Origin: Leucothrix mucor
Lineage (GTDB): Bacteria; Pseudomonadota; Gammaproteobacteria; Thiotrichales; Thiotrichaceae
Reading direction: 5' to 3'
Length of the DNA stretch: 5,948 nt
NCBI GenBank assembly: GCA_015662325.1
Contig: DQUJ01000203.1
Coordinates: 1-5,948, forward strand
A program made the translations under genes and the position numbers. The notes below the pieces were generated by a model. The model saw only the letters and a program-made list of their open reading frames with translations, was not told where the DNA came from and made no database searches. How positions within the stretch are numbered: the stretch's first letter is position 1; every line of letters starts with the position of its first letter. Positions 5,342 to 5,948 of the stretch are shown piece after piece.

Positions 5342-5948
5342 GTGAAATTATTTAAATTACTATCTGGTTTGTTCTTGGTGCTGGCTTTAAATGCAACGGC
5401 ATTTGCAAATACCGAGTTTAAAGGTACAGAAACAGTCAATATCAATAAAGCAAATGCTGCAACGCTGGCTGCTTATTTAAAAGGCGTTGGTGCAAATAAA
5501 GCAAAAGCGATCGTTGCTTATCGTAAATCTAACGGGCGTTTTAGTAATATTAAAGACCTAAAAAATGTACCCGGTATTGGTGAAGAAACGTATAGGGATA
5601 TTAAGTCCAAGATATCGACATCACGTGGTAAAAGCGTAGCGCCAGAAGGCTATAAAATGGCTGAAACCAGTGGAAATACATCTTCTAAGAGAAAAATTAA
5701 AAAAACCAGCACACGTTCTTCTAAAAGAGATTCTGCTGATAAAGAGTCTTCAACGAGTAAAAAATCTTCAACAAGTACAAAGTCTTCAACAAGTACAAAG
5801 TCTTCAACAAGTAAAAAGTCTTCAACAAGCAAGAAGTCTTCAACAAGCAAGAAGTCTTCAACAAGTAAAAAACCAACTAAAAGCAAAGTAAAGTCTTCAA
5901 CAAAACCAAAAGCGAAGTCTTCTAGCTCGAAAGCAAAGAAAAAAGTAA
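5342..5948 (+). CDS. Secreted ComEA-family helix-hairpin-helix DNA-binding protein with basic repeat tail (3' partial)
   Basis: The frame is open from GTG 5342 to the window end (202 codons, no stop reached). Residues 1-22 are a signal peptide (KLFKLLSGLFLVLALNATAFA, cleavage after AFA). Residues 31-92 form a ComEA-type module. It starts with TVNINKANAATLA, and the two hairpins lie in LKGVGANKAKAIVAYR (46-61) and LKNVPGIGEETYRDIK (73-88), with Gly-rich turns GVG and GIG. ComEA proteins bind double-stranded DNA in the periplasm and help pull it in during natural transformation. Residues from about 94 on are a low-complexity Lys/Ser/Thr/Arg tail with seven six-residue repeats (KSSTSK type). Typical proteobacterial ComEA proteins are only about 90-120 residues and end near the helix-hairpin-helix domain, so the tail is unusual. 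Nucleic-acid binding is inferred from the family. Whether the protein serves competence, secretion or something else is open. It is separated from gspF by 125 bases and may have its own promoter. Confidence 0.85.
   Translation, partial: MKLFKLLSGLFLVLALNATAFANTEFKGTETVNINKANAATLAAYLKGVGANKAKAIVAYRKSNGRFSNIKDLKNVPGIGEETYRDIKSKISTSRGKSVAPEGYKMAETSGNTSSKRKIKKTSTRSSKRDSADKESSTSKKSSTSTKSSTSTKSSTSKKSSTSKKSSTSKKSSTSKKPTKSKVKSSTKPKAKSSSSKAKKKV
5744..5869 (+). repeat. Seven tandem 18-base units encoding (K/E)SSTS(K/T)
   Basis: Seven in-frame 18-base units start at 5744, 5762, 5780, 5798, 5816, 5834 and 5852. Their peptides are ESSTSK, KSSTST, KSSTST, KSSTSK, KSSTSK, KSSTSK and KSSTSK. The core TCTTCAACAAG is identical at the DNA level in units 2-7, and unit 1 differs by ACG for ACA. 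Other variation falls mostly at AGT/AGC and AAA/AAG/ACA. Near-identity in synonymous positions points to recent duplication by slippage or unequal recombination. A degenerate copy (AAGTCTTCAACAAAACCA) follows at 5891-5908. Because 18 is divisible by 3, copy-number change would keep the reading frame. Confidence 0.93.

Noticed and set aside
5650..5886. Minus-strand ORF with repeated LLVEDF units
   Set aside because: It is the reverse-strand reading of the 18-base repeat array. The plus-strand frame has a signal peptide, a recognised domain and a ribosome-binding site, so the repeats belong to that gene.
5670..5891. Plus-strand ORF with LQQV repeats
   Set aside because: It is an alternative frame over the same repeat array with no ribosome-binding site or recognisable domain, and it lies inside the ComEA-like gene.
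5946..5948. TAA at the last three bases of the window as the stop of the ComEA-like gene
   Set aside because: Codon-by-codon reading from GTG 5342 places GTA at 5945-5947, so this TAA is out of frame and the gene continues beyond the window.

Overview
The window carries three consecutive type II secretion system (T2SS) core genes, gspD (5' end cut by the window edge), gspE and gspF, all on the + strand. They are followed after a 125-base gap by a fourth + strand gene for a secreted ComEA-type helix-hairpin-helix protein whose 3' end runs off the window. The protein sequences look like a Gram-negative, most likely gammaproteobacterial, chromosome. Reasons are the classical outer-membrane GspD secretin, the four-cysteine GspE ATPase, the usual D-E-F gene order, and moderately AT-rich coding sequence. 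No species can be named from the sequence alone.

Layout: bases 1-2416 encode the secretin with its signal peptide, N0-N3 periplasmic domains, secretin barrel and a long Gln/Arg-rich tail. Bases 2422-3996 encode the cytoplasmic assembly ATPase. Bases 4002-5216 encode the inner-membrane platform protein. Both gene junctions are exactly 5 bases and lack a clear Shine-Dalgarno sequence, which suggests one transcript with translational coupling. Bases 5217-5341 are AT-rich. They contain a perfect TATAAT inside a 7-base inverted repeat, a small palindrome, and a GGAG ribosome-binding site ahead of a GTG start. Bases 5342-5948 encode the ComEA-like protein, with a signal peptide, a tandem helix-hairpin-helix module and a very basic Lys/Ser/Thr tail built largely from seven 18-base tandem repeats.

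Functionally, GspE would power, and GspF would anchor, assembly of a periplasmic pseudopilus that pushes folded substrates through the GspD channel. The pseudopilin genes (gspG-K) do not follow gspF here, so they must lie elsewhere or upstream if the system is complete. The ComEA-like protein is expected to bind double-stranded DNA in the periplasm, as ComEA does in natural transformation. Its position next to secretion genes is suggestive but does not prove a functional link.

I see no RNA genes, insertion sequences, CRISPR arrays or clear intrinsic terminator. The most unusual material is the low-complexity basic sequence: the repeat tail of the ComEA-like protein, and the Lys-rich linkers and Gln/Arg-rich tail of GspD. 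I did not find a convincing wholly new system.
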